Shown: positions 35,048 through 43,903 of the stretch, one piece after another
Layout of the letters: every line of letters starts with the position of its first letter
How positions within the stretch are numbered: the stretch's first letter is position 1
NCBI GenBank assembly: GCA_964623515.1
Contig: CAZURV010000004.1
Span: 27,530 to 91,529, forward strand
Origin: RUG714 sp964623515
Lineage (GTDB): Bacteria > Bacillota > Clostridia > Oscillospirales > Acutalibacteraceae
Length of the DNA: 64,000 nt
Direction: 5' to 3'
Position numbers and translations under genes: made by a program
Notes under the pieces: model-generated
Databases searched by the model: none
The model's input: only the letters and a program-made list of their open reading frames with translations
Told to the model about the DNA's origin: nothing

Positions 35048-36427
35048 ATGAAAACTTCAGAAAAATCAATGGAAAAAATAGTAGCGTTGTGCAAAGGCAG
35101 GGGATTTATATTTCCGGGAAGCGATATATACGGCGGTCTTGCAAATACCTGGGATTACGGCCCGCTTGGGGCAAGGCTGAAAAACAACGTTAAAGATACC
35201 TGGAGAAAAAGATTTATCCAGGAGAGAAAAAACAGCTATGAGGTTGATGCGGATATATTGATGCATCCAAGAGTATGGGAGGCAAGCGGTCACGTTTCTT
35301 CGTTTTCCGATCCGCTGTTGGATTGCAAGGAATGCAAAATGCGCCACAGAGCAGATAATCTTATTGATGATTTTGATCCGAATGCGCATGCGGACGGTAT
35401 GACAAAAGAAGAAATGTTTCGATATATCAAAGAGCACAGTATCCCATGCCCGAATTGCGGGAAACACAATTTTACCGATATAAGAGAATTTAATCTTATG
35501 TTTCAGACTTACCGCGGTGTTACGAATGACAGCAAGAGCATCATTTATCTTCGCCCGGAGAACGCGCAGGGCGAATATGTTAACTTTGTTAACGTTCAGC
35601 GTTCCATGAGAGCCAAACTTCCGTTCAGTATCGGTCAAATCGGCAAAGCGTTTAGGAATGAAATTACACCGGGCAATTTTGTTTTCAGAACGATTGAATT
35701 TGAACAAATGGAATTCCAAACCTTCTGTAAAGAGGGTACTGACTCCGAGCTCTATGATTATTTTAAAGAATACGGGCGAAAGTATTTTGAAGATCTGGGC
35801 ATTGCCGGAGAACATCTGCGTTTTCACGATCACGAAAAACTTGCGCATTATGCAAAGGCAGCGTGCGATATAGAATTTTTGTTCCCGTTCGGCTGGGGAG
35901 AAATAAACGGAACGCATAACAGAACAAACTTTGATTTAACCCGTCATCAGGAATACAGCGGGCAAAAAATGGAGTATCTTGATCCTGTTACGAATGAAAA
36001 ATATATTCCGTATATTATCGAATCAACATATGGACTGGACAGAACGGTGCTTGCGCTTTTATGTGAAGCTTATGATGAAGAAGAACTTGACGCCGAGAAG
36101 AATGATATGAGGGTTGTGCTTCATTTAAGTCCGGTTGTTGCGCCATATAAAGCGGCAGTCCTTCCGCTTTCCAAAAAGCTTTCCGCAAATGCATGGAAGA
36201 TATGCGAACAGCTCAGCCAATCTTTTATGACCGATTTTGATGAAACAGGGTCAATCGGCAAACGATACCGCCGTCAGGATGAAATCGGCACGCCGTTCTG
36301 CATAACATATGATTTTGACAGCCTGGAGGATAACTGTGTTACCGTACGGGACAGAGATACAATGGATCAGGTTCGTATGCCAATATCCGAAATCATTGCA
36401 TATATTGAAGAAAAGGTGAAATTTTGA
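35048..36427 (+). CDS. glyS: Glycyl-tRNA synthetase, dimeric type
   Basis: A 459-residue class II synthetase of the eukaryote/Gram-positive alpha2 type (about 460 residues). Class II motif 1 is in the N-terminal GLANTWDYGPLGARLKNN region, motif 2 in FRNEITPGNF and the EFEQMEFQ run, and motif 3 in YGLDRTVLAL. The anticodon-binding domain with the APYKAAVLPL start occupies the last 95 residues. A Cys-rich insert (CKECKMRH...CPNCGKH) probably binds zinc. The start has AGAAGGG upstream. The stop overlaps the dagK start. Confidence 0.95.
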   Translation: MKTSEKSMEKIVALCKGRGFIFPGSDIYGGLANTWDYGPLGARLKNNVKDTWRKRFIQERKNSYEVDADILMHPRVWEASGHVSSFSDPLLDCKECKMRHRADNLIDDFDPNAHADGMTKEEMFRYIKEHSIPCPNCGKHNFTDIREFNLMFQTYRGVTNDSKSIIYLRPENAQGEYVNFVNVQRSMRAKLPFSIGQIGKAFRNEITPGNFVFRTIEFEQMEFQTFCKEGTDSELYDYFKEYGRKYFEDLGIAGEHLRFHDHEKLAHYAKAACDIEFLFPFGWGEINGTHNRTNFDLTRHQEYSGQKMEYLDPVTNEKYIPYIIESTYGLDRTVLALLCEAYDEEELDAEKNDMRVVLHLSPVVAPYKAAVLPLSKKLSANAWKICEQLSQSFMTDFDETGSIGKRYRRQDEIGTPFCITYDFDSLEDNCVTVRDRDTMDQVRMPISEIIAYIEEKVKF

Positions 36428-37341
36428 TGAATAGAGGCAGGCTTTTGTTTATTATGAACCCGGTTGCGGGTAAGAAGAAAATCAAAAACAGCGCCATTGA
36501 TTTAATACGTTTGTTTGACAATGCAGGGTTTGAAGTGACTGCATGCTGTACGCAAAAAGATTTCAATGCGCAGAAAATCGTGGAGAGCCGTGCGCAGGGA
36601 TATGATTTAATTGTCTGCTGCGGGGGAGACGGAACGTTAAAGGAAACCATATGCGGCGTAATGGCGCTCGGAACAGATATTCCGATAGGCTTTATTCCGC
36701 TCGGAACCACGAATGATTTTGCTTTTTCGCTCGGCGTTCCCACCGACCCGATTCGGGCTGCGCAGGCAATTATTGACGGAGAGCCTAAACCTTTTGATAT
36801 GGGTATTTCCGGTAGCGGAGATAAATTTATTTATGTTGCAGCGTTCGGCAATTTTACCGACCTTTCATATTCGACTTCTCAGAAACTGAAAAACAGGCTC
36901 GGACTGCTTGCATATTATCTCGGAACGGCGAAGGCTGTTTTTAAGCTTCACGGCTATCCCGCAAAAATAACAACGGACAGCGGCGACGTTTTTGAGGGCA
37001 GATATTTTTACGTTTCCATGAGCAATTCGCTTTCTGTAGCGGGAATGCATGTGCTTACCGATTACGGCGTTGATTTGGCGGACGGCAGGCATGAGCTGAT
37101 TATGATTGAGATGCCGAATAATATTTTTAAATTCCTGAAATTCCTGTTTACAACGCTCGGCACGCTTGCCACGAAAGATATAGGCGCAAATAAATATATC
37201 AATGTGAAAAGAGTACAGAATGTGAAATTTGCATTTCCCGAACCCACGCCTTTTACGTTTGACGGTGAGTTTGGAGGGGCGCATACAGAAATAGAAACCA
37301 AAAACCTGTATCATGAGGTGAACATTATTTTGCATAAATAG
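36427..37341 (+). CDS. dagK: Diacylglycerol/lipid kinase (YegS/DagK family)
   Basis: A 304-residue DAGK-catalytic-domain protein. NPVAGKKK at the N-terminus, CGGDGTLKE and PLGTTNDFAFSLG are the ATP/substrate signature of the family; the late FDGEFGG is the conserved C-terminal turn. It phosphorylates diacylglycerol or a related lipid at the membrane. Its ATG overlaps the glyS stop (TGATG), so the two are coupled; a TTG three bases earlier is inside glyS. Followed by a strong terminator. Confidence 0.9.
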   Translation: MNRGRLLFIMNPVAGKKKIKNSAIDLIRLFDNAGFEVTACCTQKDFNAQKIVESRAQGYDLIVCCGGDGTLKETICGVMALGTDIPIGFIPLGTTNDFAFSLGVPTDPIRAAQAIIDGEPKPFDMGISGSGDKFIYVAAFGNFTDLSYSTSQKLKNRLGLLAYYLGTAKAVFKLHGYPAKITTDSGDVFEGRYFYVSMSNSLSVAGMHVLTDYGVDLADGRHELIMIEMPNNIFKFLKFLFTTLGTLATKDIGANKYINVKRVQNVKFAFPEPTPFTFDGEFGGAHTEIETKNLYHEVNIILHK

Positions 37342-37356
37342 TCGTTTTATAAAAGC

Positions 37357-37396
37357 AGGGGCGGAATGAGAATAATTTCCCATTCCGCCCCTTTTA
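37357..37396. terminator. Terminator after dagK, usable from both sides
   Basis: AGGGGCGGAATG / CATTCCGCCCCT with a 12-base loop followed by TTTT on the plus strand and, less strongly, pyrimidines on the minus strand, where the histidine kinase gene ends. Confidence 0.85.
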
Positions 37397-37441
37397 AATG
37401 TTCTTTGTCGACAGGGGGTTGTAACTTGGATTCTTATTGGA

Positions 37442-38935
37442 TTAAACCTGTTTGGATTCAATGCCCGATAACTCCAGCGTGAACCAGAAATCGGAACCCA
37501 TTCCCGGTTTGCTGCTTACTCCGAAATCAGAGTTGGATTCCGACAGAATTTTTTTCACAATTGAGAGACCGAGACCGCTTCCTGCTGCAGCACGTTTGTG
37601 CGTTTTATCAATTTTATAGTATCTGTCCCATATATCTTTGATTTTATCGGCGGGAATACCCTCTCCGTGGTCGATAATATGTACGGTTATGCTCCCCGGC
37701 AGAGTTACGGTTTTTATGATTACTTCTTTGTCTGCACCCGCATAATTGATTGCGTTATTGATTAAGTTATACAGGACTCTGAGAATACGGTTTTTATCAC
37801 AGTAAACAAAAGCAGAAGGCACGTCCGTATCAAGGATGATTTTAAAATCATTGATTTCAATCAGTTTATTGTATTGAGGGATTACGGATTTTATGCATTC
37901 AATGATATCAAAGCGTTCCGGGGATAACGGCTGAACGCCGGCGTTGATTTTTGAAAGATCCAGGGCGTCTGAAACGAGCGCGGTCATTCGCTTTCCCTCA
38001 TCAATGATAACCTGCAGATTTTCTTCCGTAGCCTCTCCCGGCAGGTCTTTCATCATTTCCGCGTATCCCGTCATCAGTGTCAGTGGAGTCCGCAGGTCGT
38101 GCGATATGTTTGCAATGAGTTCTTTTTGAAGATTATCAATTTTGCCGAGTTCGCTTTTCATATAATTCATGCTTTGTGCAAGCTCGTTAATCTCTTTTAT
38201 TTTTGATTCGCTGAACTTAACTTCTTTATATTTGCCTTTTGCAAGCTCTTCGGCTTCAAGCGACACCTTGTGAATGGGCTTTGTTATATTTTTTGAGAGG
38301 ATAAGCGCCATGATAAGAGAGAAAAAAATTACAAGCACTGTAATCAGCAGGAGCATATAATTCAGAGTTTGAGAGATGCTGTCCACCGGAGTGATGACTG
38401 TATTGCTGATTATTGTGTATGTCTTTTCAGATGCACTCTTAACAAGTTGTACGACTACATATGATGTTGTTTCATCGGAAGAGGGTGTCTGTTTGCCGGA
38501 AATTTTCGATTCTGATGCATGAAAACCTGAAAAATATTCACTGTATCTTCTGTTTTCGCTTACCGAAGCCAATAGAAAAAACTGCTGAACCTGATCCGGC
38601 GGCATATTGCGGAAGATTGAACCTCCATCGTGTGCATTTGCCGAGGAAACGATTTGGAAGTCATCATCGTAAACCGCTACGGAAACGTCCCGGCTGTTGC
38701 TTTCCCGCGCAGTAAGGATATCCAATTCCGCACTGTTTACGTTCTCCGCAATATAATTTGCGGCGCTGTCTGCGTCATGTGTTTTGATTTTTTCGTATAA
38801 ATCATCAAGAAAAACGCTTTGAAATATCCATAGGAGAATAATAATCGAAGCGCTGAAAATTAAAAGAGCAATAAAAACTCCAAGCTTTATCGGTATTTTT
38901 TTATATTTATATTTCAAATCTGTAACCCACACCAC
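37442..38935 (-). CDS. Sensor histidine kinase with extracytoplasmic sensor domain (PhoR/WalK-like architecture)
   Basis: A 497-residue kinase: transmembrane helix near residues 17-38, an extracellular domain to about 200, a second helix near 205-228, HAMP (to about 280), HisKA with ANISHDLRTPLTLM, and HATPase with NNAINYAG, DHGEGIP, RYYK and GSGLGLSIVKK boxes. It is the partner of the response regulator upstream and overlaps its end by up to 29 bases. The start is uncertain: GTG at 38935 or TTG at 38917, neither with a convincing ribosome binding site. The signal is unknown; the Pho-like box upstream of the operon hints at phosphate or cell-wall stress. Confidence 0.9.
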   Translation of the reverse strand: MVWVTDLKYKYKKIPIKLGVFIALLIFSASIIILLWIFQSVFLDDLYEKIKTHDADSAANYIAENVNSAELDILTARESNSRDVSVAVYDDDFQIVSSANAHDGGSIFRNMPPDQVQQFFLLASVSENRRYSEYFSGFHASESKISGKQTPSSDETTSYVVVQLVKSASEKTYTIISNTVITPVDSISQTLNYMLLLITVLVIFFSLIMALILSKNITKPIHKVSLEAEELAKGKYKEVKFSESKIKEINELAQSMNYMKSELGKIDNLQKELIANISHDLRTPLTLMTGYAEMMKDLPGEATEENLQVIIDEGKRMTALVSDALDLSKINAGVQPLSPERFDIIECIKSVIPQYNKLIEINDFKIILDTDVPSAFVYCDKNRILRVLYNLINNAINYAGADKEVIIKTVTLPGSITVHIIDHGEGIPADKIKDIWDRYYKIDKTHKRAAAGSGLGLSIVKKILSESNSDFGVSSKPGMGSDFWFTLELSGIESKQV

Positions 38936-39581
38936 GCAGAGTTATAATGGAATCTCTGTATTTGCCGAGGCTCTTTCTTAATAATTTTATATGTGTATCC
39001 AACGTGCGGTCGTCACCGAAAAAATCATATCCCCATATATTGCTCAGGAGTGTTTCTCTGGTTAATGCAATGCCCTTGTTTTTGATAAAATAGAACAGCA
39101 GATCATATTCTTTCGGCGTCATATTAACTTCTTTACCGTCTATTTCAACAGTGTGGGCGGTAAAATCGACTTTAAGTCCGTATTTCTGGAAAATATCGCG
39201 GGGCACGGCCGTTCCGCCGTTTGACGTACGGTTCATAACCGCCGCCGCACGCATCATCAGTTCTTTCCCGGAAAAAGGTTTTGTTACATAATCGTCTATT
39301 CCGAGTTCAAATCCGTGAATTTTATCATATTCTTCATTTCTTGCCGAGAGCATAATTACCGGAGTGCCGTTTGTTTTTCTGATTTCACGCACAGCGCTGA
39401 AACCGTCAAGCTCCGGCATCATAATATCCATAATAATTAAATCATAGCTGTTATTTCTGCACATCTCAACAGCTTCCATGCCGTTTTCCGCTTCCGCAAT
39501 TTCATAGCCTTCAAAATCGGCATATTTTTTTATCAGAGTTCTTATGGCGGCTTCATCGTCTGCTACAAGAATTTTTTTCAT
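38907..39581 (-). CDS. OmpR/PhoB-family response regulator
   Basis: A 224-residue regulator. The receiver domain has DDE, the phosphoacceptor Asp in LIIMDIMMPELDG, ML-S-A and the YVTKPFSG lysine motif. The C-terminal winged helix has DLLFYFIKNKGIALTRE, NIWGYDF and the RTLDTHI...LRKSLG recognition region. The ATG at 39581 has AGGAG eight bases upstream; the frame is open for 20 further codons without a site. First gene of the two-component operon. Three direct repeats over its promoter suggest autoregulation. Confidence 0.93.
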   Translation of the reverse strand: MKKILVADDEAAIRTLIKKYADFEGYEIAEAENGMEAVEMCRNNSYDLIIMDIMMPELDGFSAVREIRKTNGTPVIMLSARNEEYDKIHGFELGIDDYVTKPFSGKELMMRAAAVMNRTSNGGTAVPRDIFQKYGLKVDFTAHTVEIDGKEVNMTPKEYDLLFYFIKNKGIALTRETLLSNIWGYDFFGDDRTLDTHIKLLRKSLGKYRDSIITLRGVGYRFEI

Positions 39582-39611
39582 TGTTTTTCTCCTAATAAAT
39601 TTTTCTCTGTT

Positions 39612-39641
39612 TATTATACTAAAATATATGTGTGAAAACAA
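39612..39641 (-). promoter_or_regulatory. Promoter of the two-component operon
   Basis: Minus-strand TTGTTT (39641-39636), 18-base spacer, TATAAT (39617-39612). The weak -35 box lies inside the direct-repeat element, as expected of an activator-dependent promoter. Confidence 0.65.
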
Positions 39642-39658
39642 TATGAAAGAAATGTGAA
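39631..39658 (-). promoter_or_regulatory. Triple direct repeat, candidate PhoP/WalR-type box
   Basis: Minus strand TTCACA-N5-TTCATA-N5-TTCACA (plus strand TGTGAA, TATGAA, TGTGAA at 39631, 39642 and 39653). The 11-base period and hexamer form match the binding pattern of PhoP/WalR-class regulators. It overlaps the -35 box of the response regulator gene. Confidence 0.6.
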
Positions 39659-39959
39659 AAAAAGGAAAATATATATGGAATTTTCTGCCGATAAAAGGAA
39701 TAAACTCTCTGTTGGGAGTCAGAGAGTTTATTAAGGGGGTTATGAAAAAGCACTATATTGCCCTGGATATCAATTTGAAACTTTCTTCCTTGAAAGCATC
39801 TTTATTGTACCATTACCGAAAAGAAAATTCTATTGATTTTATTAACAAACATTTTGATGTTTTTTGTCTATTTTATACAATAATTATCATAAATTAAGAA
39901 AAAATTGCAAAAAAACGCATAGAAAACATACAAATCCGTAGCAATTTAGATTTTGTTAA
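39659..39959. other. AT-rich intergenic region with one hairpin
   Basis: Holds a perfect AAACTCTCTG / CAGAGAGTTT hairpin (39702-39729), followed by AAGGGGG and an ATG opening a 51-codon frame with no recognisable features. The hairpin has no T-run. I do not call a gene. Confidence 0.35.
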
Positions 39960-40556
39960 TTAAATGTTTTTGCTTTTCTTTCTTTGGTCAAATCCCTGCG
40001 TGAATTCGTTAATATGAAACGCACTGTCAAGAGAGGGTTTTGATTTATAAATGACAAACATAAACAGAATTTCAGCGGCAAAATATATAACTGCCTGTAT
40101 GATTCTGGTTGCAAACAGGGAACCGTAAATCGCAAAAATAGTTGTGCCGTATTTTGTTATGTTGTTTACAATCATATAAAAACAAAGGTTAAATGTGTTT
40201 AAAATGAGACCGCAGACACCCTGGCTTATAAATGTACTTGCCGCTATTCTGCCGTAATTTAATTTTTTGTGACAGAGAAAACCTACAGCAAGTCCTTTGA
40301 TTACCGAAACAACCGTAAAACCGGGGAAATACGGGCCTATCGGCATAATCAGAGAACTTAAAACATCCCCGATACCTCCTACAAGCGCTCCGTACACCGG
40401 ACCGAGAAATACGGAAGCGATAATCAGCGGAACAAAGCTGAGCTTGTATTCGTTGGTAAGCATATTGATTGCCAGGAATCTGTCACAGATAAAATAAAGC
40501 GCAATCAGTATGCCGATTATGCTGGTTTTCAGAGTTATTTGTTTTGTTTTTGACAT
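39960..40556 (-). CDS. folT: Folate ECF transporter S component (FolT)
   Basis: A 198-residue membrane protein with about six helices. The N-terminal TSIIGILIALYFICDRF and the motif KLSFVPLIIASVFLGPVYGALVG-type stretch are those of the folate family of ECF substrate-binding components. It would bind folate and work with a shared ECF energising module not found in this window. The start ATG at 40556 has GGGAGG eight bases upstream. It is preceded by a THF riboswitch whose presence independently supports the folate assignment. Confidence 0.92.
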   Translation of the reverse strand: MSKTKQITLKTSIIGILIALYFICDRFLAINMLTNEYKLSFVPLIIASVFLGPVYGALVGGIGDVLSSLIMPIGPYFPGFTVVSVIKGLAVGFLCHKKLNYGRIAASTFISQGVCGLILNTFNLCFYMIVNNITKYGTTIFAIYGSLFATRIIQAVIYFAAEILFMFVIYKSKPSLDSAFHINEFTQGFDQRKKSKNI

Positions 40557-40627
40557 AAAAAATCCTCCCTTCATCTCGGCTGCAGGGAAGAATCAAAGCA
40601 ATATTTCTTCTGAACAGCGGGATGCGA

Positions 40628-40716
40628 TGCCTGCACCGCAAGTGAAACTTTCACTTTTCGTTTCGGAGACAACTCCCCGTCCTCCGAACACTTTACGCGC
40701 AGAAATCTACTCTTTC
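40628..40716 (-). ncRNA. THF (tetrahydrofolate) riboswitch controlling folT
   Basis: The minus strand has the conserved blocks of the class I THF riboswitch in order: AGAGTAGA, TGCGCGTAAAGTG, CGGGGAGTTG, ACGAAAAGTGAAA, CTTGCGGTGC. Downstream, CTTCCCT (about 40585-40591) can pair with AGGGAGG, the folT Shine-Dalgarno site, which suggests control at translation initiation. Confidence 0.9.
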
Positions 40717-40750
40717 AGTATGATTCGGTAACATTCGTTACCGTAGAAAC

Positions 40751-40780
40751 ATAGTATCATATCCATGTACTTGTTGTCAA
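40751..40780 (-). promoter_or_regulatory. Promoter of the THF riboswitch-folT unit
   Basis: Minus-strand TTGACA (40780-40775), 18-base spacer, TACTAT (40756-40751). Confidence 0.7.
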
Positions 40781-40789
40781 TAAAAAACG

Positions 40790-40826
40790 TAAAAAGGCGG
40801 AAGATGCAAATATCATCTTCCGCTTA
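40790..40826 (-). terminator. Terminator of the C1 peptidase gene
   Basis: AAGCGGAAGATG / CATCTTCCGCCTT with an 8-base loop on the minus strand, followed by TTTTACG, six bases after the peptidase stop. Confidence 0.8.
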
Positions 40827-40831
40827 ATTTT

Positions 40832-43219
40832 TTACGCTGAATTACTTAAAATCTTATTATTCAGATAGTTTCGCACATAATCATGTTCGGCGCTGTTGGC
40901 AACCGCGCATTCCGCAATATATGCAACGCTCCTGGATGAATAGGTGCGGTCATAAACCGTAAAAGTATGTCCGTAAATCGAATAGGTTATATATGATCTT
41001 GCGGCGTAGTGCGCTTCCCATTCAGCAGCGCTTACGTTTATGACCAGATTGAAAGTGTAAATGCTTCCGTTTTCTGATTGGTGGATGGTATAGTTCGTAT
41101 CGGTGCTTTCTTCAAGCAGAGACAAACGGTAAATATTATCATTCAGCGGATCTCCTTTATAGATAAAATCATCGGGATTAAATATTTCATTGTCGGACGG
41201 TTCGCAGGCGTTGTTTAAATATTTGGTTTGCGTATAAACAAATCCAAAATCCGTTATTTCAGCTTTTTCCGGGATTGTTACGGAAGCGGAAAACCGCAGC
41301 GGCTGTTTGTCCTGCGTGGAATTGTCTATTCTCAGACTCGCTCCGCGCAGTGCATAGGAATATCCGCCGGTTACATATGTGTTGAATTCAGGGGAGAGAA
41401 TGGCAAGCGATTCTCCCGATGCGGTTTCATCCGGAATGAGATCTGTTTCGCTTTGATTGGGTTTTGCGCCTACTGTTTCGTTACAGCGTTCGCACTGATA
41501 ATAGGCGGAACCGTTTTCCGAATCCGCCGGCGCGTTCAATATAAGTTGATAAGCGTGTCCGAGCGCAGGTAATGTGCTGTCTGTATAATATGCGCCATCG
41601 ATCTCACAGATATGTGCCGTATATCCTTCTTCCGTGCAGTCGGGTGCATAGGTTATACTTTTTGTGTATTGATGGACGTGTGTTATCGCTTTGATACGGC
41701 AGTTTGCAATATAGGAGGAACTGATATCCGTCCAGTTACTGCCGCTGCTGCTTAAAAAGCTTTGCCCGTTTTCCGAGGTGTTTATAAAACTCAGCCATTC
41801 GGCGGAATAGCTTTTGTCAATTCTTACATATGCCGAATCATTCAGGGTTTCGTGGCGAACAACCACGGAAAAGCTGTCGCCCTTTTTTAAAGTCAGAGGC
41901 GCGTTCAGTTGCAGGGTATGATATCCTTTATATGTTAGGGAAGAGGAAGTTGTGCATGCTTCTATAAGATCACCGTCTGTGGGGGAAGAAACAGGATTTT
42001 TATATATTTGAACCGTGCATTTTTCACCGGCGCTTACCGTATGGAAAGAAACCGCATTAAGGATTTCAGAGTCTTCGCGCGATGTGAAAATATTTGCTTC
42101 AAATATTGTTGAAACGGAAGAAAACCCGAGAAGATTGACCGTATTGCATGAGCCGTCATACTGATAAAGATGTTCGGTTCCGTTATTCTTGGAAAAGGAG
42201 TAAAATAAAGCCTGTGAAGTATTGGAATTCAGTATACTGTCTTCGTATGAAATGTAAAAATATCCGTTTTCACCCACAGGGATGTTCGTATTTGCTATCG
42301 TAGTTCCCCAACTGTTTTTTGCAATCCATGCACCGTTTGATTCCGGTGTGGATTTGCCTGTGAAGTTTGAGGCGGGATAGTTATCGTCCCAGCCGACCAA
42401 AACCACAGAATGATTGCCATAGGTCTGGTCGTTGCCGATATAACAATAGTTTGTATACGGTGCGTCAGAATCCGCGGAAAAGTAATCATTATCGCAGTAG
42501 ATTGTAACGTCGGCACAGCCGTATTCCATTATCATGGATTTCACATATTCACGGTCTGTCAGATTCACATAATTGGCATCGGTAAGATGAAGAACGTCGG
42601 AATTATAAGCCTGTTCTGCGTTTTCAAGAGAAGGTGCGCTGTAATTTACACAATCTTGTGGCAATATACTGTCGTTCGTAACGCCTTCCCATTTTGATAA
42701 ATTCATTACCGTAAAATCGCTGTTTCCCCCTATGGTTGTATAATCATATCCGTTGTTGATGTATGTGTCGGCAATAGAGGTTGAGTCTCCTTCAGTCATC
42801 CCGTATTCGTCATATGATTTACTATAAACGCAGTATGCATTATGCATTTCGGAAAAATCTGTAGTGCTTTGAGGAAAATTTAAAAATTTTACCGCGTATG
42901 TTTCGGCGCACGCCATAGCGGCATGGCTCCAGCAGTTGTTGTATTCACCCTGATCTTTAACGGGCGTAATAATATCGTAATTCCGGCTGTCGTATTCATC
43001 CGGAATAACTGCGGCAATTTTTGCGTCTGCACGCTTGTCTGTATGTTCCGTTATCGAAGAATAATTGTATTCGTCCGTACCGATGTTTGTACCCGGTATT
43101 TTAACGGCAAGCAAATCGGGGTGTGGTTCCACGCCGTATGCTTCTGGATTAACGGAAATCCAAGAGAGGACAAGAATCGTTAAAAAAATACAAATCGGTT
43201 TTATCGGTTGTTTTTTCAT
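40832..43219 (-). CDS. Secreted C1 (papain-like) cysteine peptidase with lectin-like domain
   Basis: A 795-residue exported protein. Residues 1-29 form a signal peptide. The peptidase domain spans about 75-345: Cys96 in DQGEYNNCWSHAA, His270 in YGNHSVVLVGWDD, Asn302 in AKNSWGT. The usual GSCW before the catalytic Cys is NNCW. Residues 350-510 resemble the lectin-like domain often attached to clostridial C1 peptidases. About 515-590 contains paired CxxC-like elements (APDCTEEGYTAHIC, YQCERC). About 600-795 is beta-rich, without a sorting signal. GGGAG precedes the ATG. It probably degrades extracellular protein. Monocistronic. Confidence 0.9.
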   Translation of the reverse strand: MKKQPIKPICIFLTILVLSWISVNPEAYGVEPHPDLLAVKIPGTNIGTDEYNYSSITEHTDKRADAKIAAVIPDEYDSRNYDIITPVKDQGEYNNCWSHAAMACAETYAVKFLNFPQSTTDFSEMHNAYCVYSKSYDEYGMTEGDSTSIADTYINNGYDYTTIGGNSDFTVMNLSKWEGVTNDSILPQDCVNYSAPSLENAEQAYNSDVLHLTDANYVNLTDREYVKSMIMEYGCADVTIYCDNDYFSADSDAPYTNYCYIGNDQTYGNHSVVLVGWDDNYPASNFTGKSTPESNGAWIAKNSWGTTIANTNIPVGENGYFYISYEDSILNSNTSQALFYSFSKNNGTEHLYQYDGSCNTVNLLGFSSVSTIFEANIFTSREDSEILNAVSFHTVSAGEKCTVQIYKNPVSSPTDGDLIEACTTSSSLTYKGYHTLQLNAPLTLKKGDSFSVVVRHETLNDSAYVRIDKSYSAEWLSFINTSENGQSFLSSSGSNWTDISSSYIANCRIKAITHVHQYTKSITYAPDCTEEGYTAHICEIDGAYYTDSTLPALGHAYQLILNAPADSENGSAYYQCERCNETVGAKPNQSETDLIPDETASGESLAILSPEFNTYVTGGYSYALRGASLRIDNSTQDKQPLRFSASVTIPEKAEITDFGFVYTQTKYLNNACEPSDNEIFNPDDFIYKGDPLNDNIYRLSLLEESTDTNYTIHQSENGSIYTFNLVINVSAAEWEAHYAARSYITYSIYGHTFTVYDRTYSSRSVAYIAECAVANSAEHDYVRNYLNNKILSNSA

Positions 43220-43286
43220 TTCGGTTCTCCCTTCGGCAGATTTAGGTTTAACCCGGACAGGGACAAATCTGTTATTTGTTATTTAT

Positions 43287-43315
43287 AATATGTCATATTT
43301 TCTATAAATTTTCAA
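43287..43315 (-). promoter_or_regulatory. Possible promoter of the C1 peptidase gene
   Basis: Minus-strand TTGAAA (43315-43310), 17-base spacer, CATATT (43292-43287); an overlapping TATTAT two bases on is an alternative -10. It overlaps the rpsI terminator region. Confidence 0.45.
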
Positions 43316-43316
43316 G

Positions 43317-43351
43317 TAAAAAAAACAGCACTCCTGTTTCAGGAGCACTGT
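43317..43351 (-). terminator. Terminator of rplM-rpsI
   Basis: Minus-strand CAGTGCTCCTG-aaa-CAGGAGTGCTG followed by a run of eight T residues, about 140 bases after rpsI. Confidence 0.88.
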
Positions 43352-43489
43352 CGAAAAATATAAAAAATATATTTATTATTTCTCCGAGCCCTGCCGGAGC
43401 ATTTATAGAATAATTCAGTGAATTGCGTTCCACTTCGACCGCAACATTTTGATGCCGGAGAATCCGCGAAACAAAAAATAATCGTAAAC

Positions 43490-43885
43490 TTATCTCTTTG
43501 AGAATTGCGGTGCGCGGCGGGCGCCTTTGAGACCGTACTTCTTCCTTTCTTTCATTCTCGGATCTCTGGTAAGAAGTCCTGCGAGTTTAAGCGCCGGACG
43601 GTAGCTTTCGTCTGCTTGGAGAAGCGCTCTTGCAAGGCCGTGGCGGATTGCGCCTGCCTGACCTGTTACACCGCCTCCGGTTACACGGCAAACGATATCG
43701 TATTTGCCTTCCGTTCCGGTTACGGCAAAAGGCTGGTTAACAATAAGCTTGAGAGTCTCAAGTCCGAAATAATCGTCAATATCTCTGTCATTTATAGTGA
43801 TTTTACCTGTTCCGCTGTAAACGCGCACACGGGCTACTGAACTTTTTCTGCGGCCTGTACCGTAAAAATAATTACTTTCGTACAT
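43490..43885 (-). CDS. rpsI: 30S ribosomal protein S9
   Basis: A 131-residue protein with the S9 landmarks YGTGRRKSSVARV at the start, GGGVTGQAGAIRHGLARAL in the middle, and LLTRDPRMKERKKYG and the basic tail QFSKR that reaches the P-site tRNA. The ATG at 43885 has GGGAG nine bases upstream; a TTG nine bases earlier is adjacent to that site and unlikely. It follows rplM by 18 bases. Confidence 0.97.
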   Translation of the reverse strand: MYESNYFYGTGRRKSSVARVRVYSGTGKITINDRDIDDYFGLETLKLIVNQPFAVTGTEGKYDIVCRVTGGGVTGQAGAIRHGLARALLQADESYRPALKLAGLLTRDPRMKERKKYGLKGARRAPQFSKR

Positions 43886-43903
43886 AACTTTCAACTCCCT
43901 TCA

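Noticed and set aside
39712..39897. Short ORF starting after AAGGGGG (about 51-61 codons)
   Set aside because: Acceptable ribosome binding site, but very AT-rich, no motif and no promoter; a chance frame is as likely.
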